DNA from: Fallopia convolvulus
Lineage: Eukaryota; Streptophyta; Magnoliopsida; Caryophyllales; Polygonaceae
Assembly: GCA_964016875.1 (NCBI GenBank)
Contig: OZ024718.1
Location: 8,251,001-8,315,000, forward strand
Length of the DNA: 64,000 nt
Direction: 5' to 3'
Below the pieces are notes generated by a model, which had not been told where the DNA came from, ran no database searches, and saw only the letters and a list, made by a program, of their open reading frames with translations. The first letter of the stretch is position 1. Each line of letters begins with the position of its first letter. Below, piece by piece: positions 37,801 to 50,737 of this stretch. Made by a program: the position numbers and the translations under genes.

Positions 37801-39320
37801 CCCCTATTACTGCCACTTCCTACACGGTTGCTGCTCTTCAGTCTGCATCAAATAGCTTTAGTCAAGAAAATATAGTTGGAGAAGGGTCCCTTGGCCGTGT
37901 TTACAAGGCAGAATTTCCCAATGGCAAGGTAAACGTCTATTAATACATTTTAGTTGATAATGATAATTTTAAGGTAAAAATATTTTTGGTGCATTGGAAT
38001 ACGTGAAAAAAAATTACTTATTATGCCTAACAGAGCTTTGATGATTGTTCTACTGATCTATTCTCATATTCTGTAGATCGTGGCTATAAAGAAGATTGAC
38101 AATTCAGCATTATCACTACAAGAGGAAGACAATTTTCTTGAGGCTGTTTCAAATATATCACGCCTTAGACATCCAAACGTCGTTCCATTGGTAGGCTATT
38201 GTACTGAGCATGGACAAAGGCTCCTAGTTTATGAATATGTTGCTAACGGTAGTCTACATGACATACTGCATTTTTCTGATGATGGCGGACAAAGATTGTC
38301 ATGGAATGCTCGGGTTAAGGTTGCACTTGGGACTGCTCGTGCACTTGAGTAAGATATCTAAAAATCCTTTCTTCACTCTATCTGTGCTAACTCTTTTGAA
38401 TCATTAATCTTGAAAATTTATTATGCTCATCAGGTACCTGCATGAAGTTTGCTTGCCCTCGGTTGTACATAGAAATTTTAAATCAGCAAATATTCTAGTA
38501 GACGATGAGTACAATCCCCATCTTTCAGATTGTGGTCTTGCTGCTTTAACACCAAACACAGAGAGAGAGGTAAACATGAATTTCCCTTTTCCAGAGATAC
38601 CAATTCTTTATTGCTTCATAAAAATCCTTTAGACTGCTTACTTTTATTTTTGTTTTTTTGGTATACAGGTTTCACACCAGATGGTTGGTTCATTTGGTTA
38701 CAGTGCCCCAGAGTTCGCCTTGTCAGGGGTCTACACAGTAAAAAGTGATGTGTATAGCTTTGGGGTTGTGATGTTGGAGCTTTTGACGGGACGGAAACCC
38801 CTAGATAGGTAAAAAAAAATATCTCCTCTATTTTTTGCTGACTTACCTATCCTAGTATTATTCTAGCTGTTTTATCATTGTCATCGTCTCTTCTTTGTAG
38901 TTCAAGGCCGAGAGCAGAGCAGTCACTCGTTATGTGGGCCACTCCTCAACTTCATGACATAGATGCTCTATCAAAGATGGTTGACCCCGCCCTCAATGGA
39001 ATGTATCCTGCAAAATCACTCTCACGGTTTGCTGATGTCATTGCCCTCTGTGTTCAGGTAAATAAGATGGTTGATTTAATTGAAGAGCCTAATTTTACAT
39101 TTTCATGTTCCTTATGATATAAGGCATCATTCTTACATTTTGCAACACATTCGTGTCGCCCTGGTAGCCTGAGCCAGAGTTCCGACCGCCAATGTCAGAA
39201 GTGGTGCAAGCCCTTGTTCGACTTGTACAGAGGGCAAGTGTTGCGAAGAGAAGACCAAGCGAAGAATCAAGTTTTGGGTTCAAGACTCCAGAACATGACA
39301 CCATTGACATGCCATTTTAA
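34871..39320 (+). CDS. STRUBBELIG-receptor family LRR kinase, SRF6/SRF7-like
   Basis: Membrane receptor kinase of the plant SRF family. Exons: 34871-34967, 35669-35801, 35895-35966, 36078-36143, 36241-36312, 36398-36469, 36818-36889, 36976-37041, 37135-37200, 37275-37588, 37681-37928, 38077-38348, 38434-38569, 38669-38808, 38901-39057, 39168-39320; 711 aa, all junctions GT-AG and in frame. A signal peptide covers about 1-27, a SUB domain (GDPCGESWQGIKCDG) about 30-77, and LRRs on 66/72-base exons to about 238. Next come a Pro-rich linker (250-261), a membrane segment (about 293-319) and a kinase domain (about 405-680). VAIKK is intact, but HRD is HRN (Asn531) and DFG is DCG (Cys550), as is usual in this atypical family, so catalysis is doubtful. 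The closest recall is SRF6/7. Short upstream frames (34672 and 34752) precede the chosen ATG, which gives the signal peptide. Confidence 0.93.
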
Positions 39321-40704
39321 GCTTGAGAAACAGAAAGATAAGACTTCACCTGGTGCAAACCGAAAATGGAGTTTCTTGTAATTATGTTGTTTTTATGTTG
39401 AGGTATATATAACTTGACTGAGGCGCGGCTTTTCAATTGTGAATTACATTTCATTTCAGTAAATTTGGTTTAAGAAGAATACTTGTGCATGCAGGTGAAA
39501 ATGATGCACCCTAAAGAGAGGAATAAAACTGATATGAGAAGGACGGGTATAGATATGTTGGCTAGGGAGCGTTTCTAGTTTCTATGTGAATTTATTTGGT
39601 ATGATTGTATTAGAATCGAAAATTTGTTCTTTCCAAGATTAGGCCTTGTATCAAAATTATACAGAATTCAATGTTCTATCGGTTCAAGATTGTGTTGCCC
39701 ACCATAATTTCAGCCCGTTCTGACTAACAACATCAGATCCGCTTTTGCAAAAATGTAGCAAACAATTGCCCACTTGTTTGTGATTTAAATTCAATCCAAC
39801 TAAGATGTAGCCAGGAAAACTGCGGATTAAATTCCAAATTAAAAATCACACTTGATCATAACAGAATGCAAGCTTCGTATGACTGTTAAAGCTGATGCGT
39901 TAGCTTGTGCTAAGAAGATCATAACTAAGTTTCGTACGAGTTGAAATATGTATTTCCAAATTTGAAAGTTAAGACTAAACAAGTCTATTGTATAAGTTGA
40001 TTTGTTATTTTTCCTGTTACCAATTGGTTTTAGGATGAAATCTCACTGAGCTTATGGGTCCAACGGCCAACACGCATATACGCACGGATAGTCTTGTGCA
40101 CCCCACACATTAACAGCCCATGGACTTTAATAATATGACTGTTAAGTTGAAGCTCACTAGACGTCGTGGTCAAGCTAGAGACTTGAGTTGGTAAGAATAG
40201 ATCGAGTTAGGAAGCTTAGCACAGTTAATAGAATTAACCCAAAACAACCTAGCGGACGATCAATCTTGTTTATTTGGTTTATAGTCTTCCTCATAAATGA
40301 ACAAAGCTAAAAAAAAACAAAGAGATACATATATGCATGCCTTCCTATATTTAGTAGACTTTTCACCAAATGGCATCTACATTTATTCCATCTACGGGAG
40401 TACATCTTGTTTAGAAAGTTAGAATTTGCCAAAACAGGAAGTGTATAAAAATGGAAACTTTTCACTAGGGTGCAATGCTTGCTGTTTGTTTCACACAGCG
40501 CTCCTTGCGGGTTCGTCCATCGTCGATGATTTTGTGCCATACAACCCCAATTTGGCAAATTCGAACTCCTCCAATCCCACCGAGAATGGCCGCTTTTCTC
40601 CCATCGAATCATCCCAATCATACTACCAAACATTTCTATAAACAATTTCAAGGAGAGAAAAAGAAGATCATCAAAACAATTCGAAATTTTCAATTTTCAG
40701 TAGC
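39321..40704. other. 3' UTR of the SRF-like gene and promoter of the O-fucosyltransferase gene
   Basis: No further gene is seen. The first 300 or so bases are probably 3' UTR. The last 80 bases are purine-rich (GGAGAGAAAAAGAAGATC) and look like the 5' leader of the next gene. Confidence 0.55.
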
Positions 40705-43594
40705 ATGAGCTCATCTCCTGACGATCATAAATCGAGCAATGGACTGCCTGTGTCGTCGGATCCTATTCAAACCCGACTCGGATCTCCATCTTTCAGAAGT
40801 CCAAAAACTTCTCCTCGGATGAAGGGGAAGAATTGCGCTAGGGTTCCATACCGCATTAGGTTTAGAGGTTTGATGCTTATCATTGGTTCGGTAACACTGT
40901 TTTTACTGTTCCATTGCTGGATGCTTTACCGAATTATCTACCCTCACTCTTCCAAAATCAAAAAGAATTTGGTCTCCCGCGTCACTATTGAGGTATGATT
41001 TATCCACCCTCATTCTTCCAGATCTGTTCTTTTGTCGAAATTTTATTGATTGCAAATTAGTTCTAGTTTTTGCAATGAAATTGTAATGTCCTCTTTGTCA
41101 AACTCTGGATTGTATTGTGTTGAATGTAGGAAAATCTGGGAAAGGTGGAAGGGGCCCAGAAGATTATGTTCGGGAGATTGTTAGAAGTGGCTGCTCATGA
41201 ATTGGCTGAGGTGTGGTCTGCCTTTCGGATTATGATTTGTATTCAGTAACAGGCTTGAATTGATCATCTTTTAGAACTTACTTTTTATAATTAATATCAG
41301 GGGGGAAATAAACCAGAACCAAAAGCATTATGGGAAGAACCGTTTGCACTTGCTTCGAGCTGGAAACCCTGCGCTGATCAACGCGATTGGGAGCCCAGTG
41401 GTAGTGCCTTTTAAGCCTCTATGATGTTTGTGATGATTGGTTTTGTTAGGGGTCATTTTCCAAGTATTAGTTCTGAAAGTGCCTTTGAATTTGTTGTGAA
41501 TCTTTTATCAGAAGGGAATAATGGTTATGTTATGGTTACTGCTAATGGTGGGTTGAATCAGCAGAGAGTTGCGGTAAGTGATGGTTACTATTACTCGGTT
41601 TGGCATTTGCACAATTTTGAAATAGTTCTTTCACATTTGAATTGGAGACTGGGGGTTTAGCATTCTTGTTTCATGATATGCACTCTGAATTCTACAGGTT
41701 TGTAATGCAGTTGCAGTTGCTCGGTTGCTGAATTCGACTCTAGTTATTCCTAAATTTATGTATAGCAGTGTTTGGAGAGATGTCAGGTACCTCTTCATCT
41801 TCTTAACACATTGATTTTCCAAATATCCACACACTTCTTCTAATTCAATCAGTTACATCGTCATATTCTGTGATTATTTGCGGAGGTTTTATTTCAACAT
41901 TTTACTGGGAATCTTAGATGTATTTTTTTGCTGATTTTAACTTTCTGAGGACCATGCTACTGATATGCTGTGATTTTTTCTAGTTCTTGTGATGCAAAGA
42001 CAAAAGTCCTTTACCATTATTTGTACAACAATGTTTTTTTCTCTACTTGTTGCTAGTGGTTACATGGAAGAGTGACTTTCATATATTCCACAATTCTTAG
42101 TCAATTCGGGGATATCTATCAGGAGGAGCATTTCATTAATTACTTGAAACCAGATATAAGGATAGTGAAGGAACTTCCTGAAGAGCTAAGGACACTAGAC
42201 TTTGAAGCAATTGGAAGTTTGGTAACTTTCTTAGCTCAATTATATCAACATGTTTCTGTTAAATGGTTGCTTATTTACCCCCTTTTTTTTTACTGATTCA
42301 AAGCTTCACTTTAGATCACAGATGATGACATACCGAAAGAAGCCAAGCCAAATTTTTACATCAAACGTATTCTTCCTATTTTGTTAAAAAACAGAGTTGT
42401 CCATTTTGTTGGATTCGCAAATCGGTTGGCATATGATCCAATCCCATTTCAATTACAGGTAACAATTTTCTTCGTTTACATTCCTTTTCTACCTAATGTA
42501 GGCCAATGTCTGATCTTGATTGCTCCATCTAGAGACTTCGATGCAGATGCAATTTTTATGCTCTTCAATTCGTTCAAAAAATTCAAGAAGCCGGCGCCCT
42601 AATTCTGTATAGGATGCGGCAAAATTCCTCATATCTTGGAGCCTTGGATCATAACCTTATTGGCCCATATGCAAGACCGAATATAAAAGGGAGGAAAATC
42701 CACCCTAAAGAACATTCAAGATATCTAGCTTTACATCTAAGGTTTGAGATTGATATGGTGGCCCATTCATTATGTGAATTTGGTGGTGGTGAAGAGGAGA
42801 GGCGCGAATTAGAAGCATATCGTCGTATTCACTTTCCTGCATTAGCCAACCTCGAAATGACCAGTCAGTATGTATATCCTTGCCTGAATTTCATAAATAA
42901 GATGAGCTAATATTAATCATGATTGTAAATAATCTAATGTGATGTGTTATAGGCTGCCTTCTCCAGCTTCACTTAGAGAAGAAGGTAGCTGTCCCTTGAC
43001 TCCAGAAGAGGCCGTGCTTATGATTGCCGCTCTCGGTTTCAACCGCAACACACATATATACTTGGCAGGTGCTCAAATTTATGGAGGTAGATCAAGATTA
43101 GCTTCATTAACCAGACTCTACCCATATCTAGTTACCAAAGAAAGCTTGCTTTCGCCGTCTGAGATCAAACCGTTTCTCAACTTTTCCTCCCAGGTAGCTA
43201 AAATCTGTTAGAAACCCATGTTTAGTTCTTGTACTTGAGTTTGTGAACCATGTTTTGAGATGATACACCCCGTCTTGTGTGTTAGTTGGCGGCGTTGGAT
43301 TTCATAGGATGCACTGCAGCAAACGGGTTTGCAATGACGGATTCAGGGAGTCAGTTGTCGGCTCTGGCGTCAGGGCACCGGATGTACTATGGAGGAGGAG
43401 AGATGCCGGCGATTAGGCCAAATAAACGAAGGCTCGTTGGCATATTTCAAAAGAACGCGACGATTGGATGGAAGATGTTTGAGCAGAGAGTGAGGAAGGC
43501 AGTAAGACAAACTAAGGAAGTTCATAGTAGGCCTGCTTCAAGGAGTATTTATCGGCATCCTCGTTGTAAGCAGTGCATGTGTGTCAACGAATAG
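40705..43594 (+). CDS. O-fucosyltransferase family protein (plant GT106-type, GDP-fucose dependent fold)
   Basis: Predicted Golgi type II membrane glycosyltransferase-like protein. Exons: 40705-40992, 41130-41210, 41301-41400, 41512-41573, 41698-41786, 42101-42221, 42315-42458, 42533-42867, 42953-43193, 43286-43594; 589 aa, all junctions in frame. A basic cytosolic tail is followed by a single membrane anchor (about 55-78). The catalytic-like domain starts with GYVMVTANGGLNQQR and contains HLRFEIDMVAHS, the Arg-bearing donor motif of the family. It continues with IYLAGAQIYGG and ends with the conserved block FIGCTAANGFAMTDSGSQLS and PNKRRL. Members of this large plant family act on cell wall polysaccharides or proteins; the acceptor of this one cannot be read from sequence. 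Length and architecture are normal, with no sign of damage. Confidence 0.92.
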
Positions 43595-45717
43595 AAGCCT
43601 TAGTTAGATAATTTTTCTTTGTTGTTGTAGTATATGTTTGATTTCAAGCTAGTTAGTCTTCAGTTAGGATATACATATATGAGTGAGCTGAGAATCTCAA
43701 GTTACGGTACGGCGATGCTTGTAACATTAAGCACAATAATTGGTATAAATGTTACTGAAGACGGCTAAAGTGAAGTTATTCTAGGTAGAGTCATTCATTC
43801 ATTCATTCTCTTTTCAAATCATTTAAAAGAGTTAATAAATTTAAATGTAGAATTCCTAATCCAACTTGACCGAAGCAAGACCGGTTAATTTAATGTATAA
43901 ACAATTCACATATATGTTGGATAGTATGAAGCTAGAAGAGAAACGACACGAAAGAAAGGAAGAACAGAGTGAATTCTCTCATCCAAATCTGTTACAAGCT
44001 TATTAGGTGGGCTTATAGAGTTTTACCCCCTATCTTAAGTTATTTATTACAACTGACCCTGACTTGTTATTATTTACATCAAGACTCCCAGACAATACAA
44101 AACATGACATATATTCACAGATAGATTTGTCATGTTCTCTCAAGTCTTCAAGGTTATATTACCTACATATTAAATGGATCCAAATTCAGTAAATCCGTAT
44201 AAAGCAAATATAAAAATATTAGAGAATCATACAGGTGCTATATTTGTACATGGTTAGTTTTAGTGTTTTGTGAAATCCAGATTATTCTCTGGACTTACTT
44301 GAGATAAGGGTGGTTAGATAAGGGTGGTTACAACTCGACTCTCTCTAGACCTTGCTCTTGCATACACTGGGTACGTGCGTAAACAGCAGCGCGCATTATT
44401 CACAGACCAACCATTACCATTGAGGAGACGGCGGCATTGTTCAGCCATGAGATTCACCCAATTAAACAACGGCGGCTTGAGCAGCGATCTAAGATATTGT
44501 AATTGCCCGTGGAAAACAAGCCAAACGTACGTGTGCAAATTTTCCACGAGCTAGCTTCATCAAAGACTAAGGCATGCCGACACCTCCACGTACGTATACC
44601 ATGTATATTCAGCATATTGGACAGCATTGACAAGTTTCGGTAGCTTAATTTGTTTGACTTATTGCATGCAGCATATTGGCACCACATCTTGTTTTTCGGC
44701 CGATGCACGTAATGCTTTACAATTCACATGCTGACCGACATGCATTACTTTACATGTGATGTCGTATCCCAAAGGTTCAAACGTTCACGTGGATGTGGTA
44801 AAATATCTAATTAAACTCCAATATACATGCCAAAAAGTATTAGTGAACCTATGTTTTCTTTAATTAATTATATTAACTGTATATGTATATTGTATACAGT
44901 ATGTAGTATCCTAATTATAATTAATAATTATCACCCTCGTGTTGCAATTGCTATGAACAATCAAAAGATTATAAAGGCGTGCAAATAATACATCATTTAA
45001 CTAAAGGTAGTATTTACATGTATGCATGTACCAGGTAACTAATTATCTGGAGATTATCTCTTTAGCCTTGAGCTATGCTTTTCACATGATTTTAGTTTTG
45101 ACGCTTGCTATGCTATTTACTTTTCATATACTTAAGCACTTAGCTTTTGTTCCTTTGGTCTATATATTGATAACACCCCGGCCCTCTCTACGTGTTCCAA
45201 ATAAAGGGCCATATATCTTGACCCTCCGGATCCGGATCTTGCAACAATTTGTATTCACTTTTCATAAACGTTTTTATTTTGAAGAAATTTTTTAACTTGA
45301 TTAATTAGGGGGAAAAACAATTCGTATGTCATTTCTAACTGAATGAAATAATTTTGCACAGGAGCTAGGCAAAAGTGATCAAATAATAAGCTAAAAATTG
45401 GCATAATACCAGGAAAAAAGTGGAGAAATTTAACAACGGATTCACAAACTAGTGGTACTATCATATGGCAAGGTCTACAAAGACAAACAACACCAGCAAA
45501 CCATACAACTGGCTATGCCCCCAACAAATTTGGTTTGAGCAAAGCCACAGCTTTCACTTAGCCACTGTACAACACACACATACAGACCAATAACATGACA
45601 GTAAGTTATCCTACATTAATCCTGTCCATAACTAAACAGGCCTAGATAGTACATGTTTCATTTCAAGATGGTACCAGGTACGTAGAATGACCACGATGCC
45701 CTTTTTTAAGCTTCAAT
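43595..45717. other. Intergenic DNA between convergent genes
   Basis: No convincing gene. It should contain the 3' UTRs of the O-fucosyltransferase (left) and of the BAH-PHD gene (right, from about 45480). A short direct repeat, ATAAGGGTGGTTA, occurs at about 44306-44331. Small open frames near 44320-44700 overlap on both strands and look accidental. Confidence 0.5.
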
Positions 45718-48167
45718 TCATTTCTTTCGACGTTTGTTGTCCCCCTGCAAATCAATAATTCACAGGCTTGTTATATGAATCTCAGTTATCCATGAAAACT
45801 TAATATCAGCCTATGAAACTCATTTGTTGTAATGCATCAGTTGAAAGATTCTTTTTTTTTTTTTTGAAATCTGCATCACTTCTCCCAGGGAAATTTCCAT
45901 AGAAAAACTAGCCTTATTCAAAAAAGGAAAGTAAAGATCATAAATTTTGACCTTTATTATGATTAGAACACAAGTAATAGTGGTTGGAATGTCTTATATG
46001 AACTAGCACAGATTGTACAGCAATGACTACAAGAAAAACAAGTGGAGCAGACCACTTGATTCATCTTGGAGTGGGAATTAGAGTAATCTAGAAAATCAGC
46101 AGATTTTTGAAACATGAAAATTCTTCAGCAAGATGAAATCAAGAAAAGCAGAAGATTTTGTCATTTGAAAAAGACAACTCTAAATGCACAATCTATCGAG
46201 TTTTCAAGGCAAAAGAAGACTGCAGATTTCAGATTCAAAAAATTAAACTAGATCACACATTAGAAGTGTGACATTGGCAACACAATTAATCCTCACAAAT
46301 CATCAGAGTGTGTGTACATGAGAAAGGATGGAAAAATATGTGGTGATAATCAAGATTATATTATAGTAAAGGCTGACCTTTTCATCTGGGGATATAGAGA
46401 AGTTGTTGGACTTGTTAGGGTCCTCCTCAATACATTCAGAGCATAGGAAGTGATCCAACTTTTTGGCTTCTTCAATAGTCATTCCCATACATGAAGGATG
46501 AAACCTAAAATCGATCAATTAACACTTGAGCTCACATCATAAGAACAAAAGAAAGAAAAAATACATTCATCAGAATATCCAGAACATGAAAAGATCAGCA
46601 AATAATACACGGAAACAGAAACGAATATAATTAATAAAAAAAGCCATGGAATAGTGAATATCTTTGACAAAAATTTGACAGTGCAACGGATTTCTTTTTA
46701 TTGGCTATTCGTCAGTGCTTCAGGTGACACTATCATCTGCAAGTTACAGTCTAGCCTCATTCTCATCTACTATGACTTGGAAACAAAGAGAAAAAGGGAT
46801 AAATCTAAGAAACCAGCAGGAGCGCCAGAATATGAACTTCACATGAACTTTCACAGCAGGCTTAATTTATAAGATTGCAAAACAAAAGTTCCAAAACTTT
46901 ATGTCCAGCAAAATTAACCAAATGTCAAAAGTTTTACTTTCGAACATGAATGGAATGGAAATAATAAGGATAGTATCTTCTCACTTTTGCCCTCAGAAAC
47001 AATTTAGATTGAACAAGAGGGAAGGCAAGAGAGCACAAAGGCAAACCAACAGGAAGAAGCCAAATTCTTGTTTCCTTTCAGGTTTCGGAAAGAGGATCCA
47101 ATGTTTGAGAAACAAGCTCTTGAAATCTTACTATTTATTCTTCCAAATTCCTATCCTGCTGCCTGCCAAACAACATGTATGCACTCACTTCTCCACTAAC
47201 AAGGTAGCATCTGACCAATAATTGCCTTATGCAATTAAAGCACTTGTCTCTCCTTTCCATCCAACCAAGAAAGAACCAAGCCTACCTTGTCCTCTTGCAA
47301 GCTTACATGTAGCACTACCATAATATTGCCTACTAAAACTTCCAAAAATCACTGTTTTGGCTAGTTAACCTTGCATAACTACAGATAAAACACTCAACAT
47401 TTACCAATTTACCAGAAAACATAACACAGAAATTACTGAGCTTACCAATCCTTGCATCCCTCGCACTGAACCATTAGATCATCTGGATTGTAAGGCATTT
47501 CACACTTGCAATACCTGCCAGAATAAAGGAGCTTATCAAACACTCAGAAAGAGAAAATGCACACAAATCAAAACCAAATTCAGCACGTTAAAATCTAATA
47601 ATAAACCAAACAGCCATCGCATTTTAAAAGACTCACACAGCAACGCGATCAGGGGTGAAAGCCCCAGTGGAAGCCTTGTACTCAAATCTGCAAAAGTAAT
47701 CCTCAGCTCCGACATTCTCCAGCTTGGTGTAGTTCTTGAAAGAATGGACGGTGCACTTCCCTTCAATGGTGTGAGCGCTCTGGAGGTCGTAGTGGTCGGA
47801 GAGGAAGAGCTCCTTGGCGCCATGAAACTGCCTCCGGCCGCCGAGCGACTCCTCGGGCCGGTAATACCACCTGACCCGCATCTTGACGTTGTTGCGAGCG
47901 TCGCCTTCGAGCTTCTCCACGCGCGCCACGTAGGACGGCTTTCCCACGTCGGATGGCCGCATCAGCACGCAGTCTCCGGCTGCAAATGCATCAAAATCAG
48001 CACACGCACAAAAAAAAAACTCTCCCTCAACCTCAAAGGTCGAATCTTTTTTCATGTCTTCGTAAAAGGAAGGCTTTTTGCTTGCGGGACTAACCTCGAA
48101 CGACCTTATTGGTGCCTTTTATGGTGTAGGAGTCCAAATCCCGTTTCCCCGGCCGTGTCTTCGCCAT
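45718..48167 (-). CDS. EBS: BAH-PHD histone reader, EARLY BOLTING IN SHORT DAYS-like
   Basis: Nuclear chromatin reader. In Arabidopsis, EBS and its relative SHL bind H3K27me3 through the BAH domain and H3K4me3 through the PHD finger, and repress flowering genes. Exons on the minus strand: 48167-48095, 47979-47637, 47514-47446, 46504-46378, 45744-45718; 212 aa, all in frame. The N terminus MAKTRPGKRDLDSYTIKGTN is that of EBS. The BAH domain spans about 20-135 (AGDCVLMRPSD, RWYYRPEESLGGRRQFHGAK). The C4HC3 PHD finger (about 140-187) has Cys141, 143, 156, 159, His164, Cys167, 183 and 186 all present. The end is a basic KRRKK tail. Length is near the family's (about 210-235 aa). The start is fixed by the MAKTRPG match. 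The final exon supplies only eight residues and is the least certain junction. Confidence 0.93.
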
Positions 48168-49590
48168 AAATGTCGTTTTACAGATTTCTGATTTTCCTCC
48201 GTTGGTAGAAAGAAAGAAAGCGAGCAAGAATGTGGGAGAGCTAATTGAGTGGAGAAATGGAGAAGTAGGCTGTGATTATGGCGGAATTCAAGGATTGGAA
48301 ATGGAGGGCGTCGGTAAGAGCTGTAAATTTTGACGATGAACACAAACCCTAGCTGAATCGCCGGCGACGCTTCGTACGGGGAGGAAGCGAGTGTGTTTTT
48401 ACAATCGGGTATTCATTATTATTATTATTAGGAAAATATAAATTCAATGGGGGGTTTCAACGGTAAAATTATTTCTTAGAACTTTCTAGTGAGAGGGACA
48501 GGAGTATAACTTCTCCCTTTTTTTCAAAAAGCTCATTCAATAGAATTAAATAGTGTTTTTAAAATATAGGAGGAGTATAGTACAAAATCATTAATGTCAC
48601 CGATCGAGATTTGACGGTCCGCGTCAATTGGGATGAAACAAACAATGGCATCATCTTCTTCGACAACTCCCTATTTGCATATTTGGACATGCAACTATTC
48701 ACTATTCAGGGACTTATTTTTAATGGTGTTTTTGTCCTAAAGAAACTTTTAATGGTTAATTTAATAAGAAAGGGGTAAAACGGATGAAATTCAGAACCCA
48801 GAAATGGCGCTGACCTTGAGGGTAGTGCATAAGCTGTTCTTTGCGTCTTTTTCTTGCTTCCTATTTTCACCTTTCTATTATTGCTATTCCTGTAATCATT
48901 ATTTTTTATGTTACAATTGTTTTTCTTCTATAGATTCGTCCCATGAAATGAAACTGAAAATGAAAATTGGCTGGTGATGCATCAGCTGGAAAATTAACGA
49001 ACTAAAAGAAACGAGTTCACAAGAATACGTTGATTATTTGTAATTATTACAAAAACCAAGGATGAACTTTCAAAAGAAATATTCTTAACTGTAGTTCTTT
49101 TTATCCGTCAATGATAGCGAAAATGCACAAATTTGGGAAAATGATTAAAGAAGAGTAGTGGGAGCGGGGGGTGCTTGAACTGAAAATGTACTTGCAAAAC
49201 TCTCCAACACTGGAATTTACATTTCGAAACCAAACAAGACCGTTGAAATTTGTAAAAAAGAAAAAGGATAAGGTTAAAAAATACAGAATTTCTCTGGACG
49301 GTAGTAGCGGTACGTAGTGCAGATTGCAGATTCTAAAAGTTGGGAAAGGGGAGAGGATGGGCTGGGCCCTCAATGTTATGCAAATAGGCCCATTCTCTAT
49401 TAGCTGGCCCACGCGCGCCAACTTATTTCATGCGTACTCATTCTAAAACTTGAATGGGATTTTCCGAAATTTGAGTTTGGGTCAGCAAAATTATCCGGGG
49501 TAAAAAAAAAGAGGAAAAGTATCGGGTCTAAAGCGCTACAGTGTGATATAATAATAAATCTCGTTCGTTTCTATAGAAAATTCGATGTCT
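48168..49590. other. Promoter of the EBS-like gene and further intergenic DNA
   Basis: The first 250 bases hold the 5' leader of the EBS-like gene and an ATT microsatellite (about 48413-48431). The rest has no convincing gene. At 49358-49412 there are three GGGCC/GGCCC words close together (GGGCTGGGCCC, AGGCCCA, TGGCCCA), resembling plant site II promoter elements, but I see no gene nearby that they clearly serve. Confidence 0.45.
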
Positions 49591-49665
49591 TAGATTAGAC
49601 TTTCATTAAAGAGGTAAAAAACAATGCACGTATCTTTCCAGAATTATTTGCGTAATTTTCAAAAA

Positions 49666-50644
49666 TCAGTTTCGACCCGACCCATTGAACATGAGTCAGA
49701 TTCAAGAATATCCAACCCATTGAACAACCAGAGTCTAATATCCAATCATCATCAATATGGGAATTAGAGAAAAGTAAAAGCTCATTAGAATATTGGCAGA
49801 CAGATTCAAGAATGTTAGAGAAGCCATTAGGATTATCTTTATTCTTTTCTTTTTCATCACTCTTTTTCTTTCTACAGTCATTTGAGCAATTGTCATCCTT
49901 ACCACAATAATAACACTTAACAGAAGAAGCATCAACTTTCTTGTTTTTAGGCTTGTCACTCTTTTCATTCTTCTTCTTCTTGTTATTCTTTCCTTTTCCT
50001 TTAACAAACATCACTTCATTCTTAGAGTCAAGTTTACTCTTAGATTTTGATCCATTTTTAATCTTGAAGACTTTCAAAGACTCATTTTTCCGAATGATAA
50101 CTTCGGTGAGTTTGTTTACAGTCAAATCATCCCTACCATATTGTATGACATCCTTAATCACATCAAACTGAGAATGTAGATAGTTAAGGAGAATCATATC
50201 CTGATGTTCATCTTTTATCTCATCTTTGCACCTAGCTAGGTCTTGAGTCAGTTTTAAAAACTTGTCAAGGTTATCACTCAGAGTCATGCTAGTGTCCATT
50301 TTAAACATGAAAAGTTTGCACAACAATGATATCCTACTAGGGAAAGATTTTTTTTTCAAATAAATCTCATCAAGAGCATCCTAGAGATCTTTAGGGTTAG
50401 AATGATTTACAACCTGCCTAGCTACCTCATCGGTTAACCTAAGCATAATCTCTGCATGAGCTTGGTCTTGGATTTCAACTCTTCTAGCAACTGAGAACTC
50501 CACTAGCCATTGGTTTGTAATGGCCATATAACATTTTTCTTTACTCAAGATGGCTTGCATCTTGACTTTCCACATGGAGAAGACCATGAATCCATCATAG
50601 GACTTTACCATGTAAAGATCATTCATCTTTTCATACCTGTTCAA
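49666..50644 (-). pseudogene. copia gag-protease fragment with an internal stop
   Basis: The reading frame starts MNRYEKMNDLYMVK (50644) and has the copia gag (UBN2-type) pattern. A TAG at 50383-50381 interrupts NPKDL and DALDEIYL, where relatives have Trp. The same frame then runs on through a Lys-rich region to a zinc knuckle and WILDSGCS, the start of the aspartic protease. The knuckle reads CYYCGKDDNCSNDC, so the usual His is Asn and the site is unlikely to hold zinc normally. Non-functional. Confidence 0.8.
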
Positions 50645-50737
50645 GATGAACCAACCGTCAAGTTAGTTTAGAGCAAACTAAAGGTTGAGAAACAAGAAAA
50701 CAAGAACGAAGTAAGCACATATATAAGCATAGACACT

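Noticed and set aside
44314..44708. Overlapping frames on both strands between the O-fucosyltransferase and EBS-like genes
   Set aside because: They mirror one another on opposite strands, with no domain, splice pattern or start context to favour either.
46654..47221. Plus-strand frames within the EBS-like gene
   Set aside because: They fall in its intron 3 (46505-47445) and are antisense to a well-supported gene.
47744..48169. 141-codon plus-strand frame over the EBS-like first exons
   Set aside because: It is the antisense shadow of the BAH domain coding region.
48804..48979. Short plus-strand frame starting MALTLRVV as a secreted peptide gene
   Set aside because: The start looks signal-like, but no promoter, homology or conserved C-terminal peptide could be seen; chance is as likely.
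49101..49421. 106-codon minus-strand frame
   Set aside because: No recognisable domain and strongly biased composition; not supported beyond being open.
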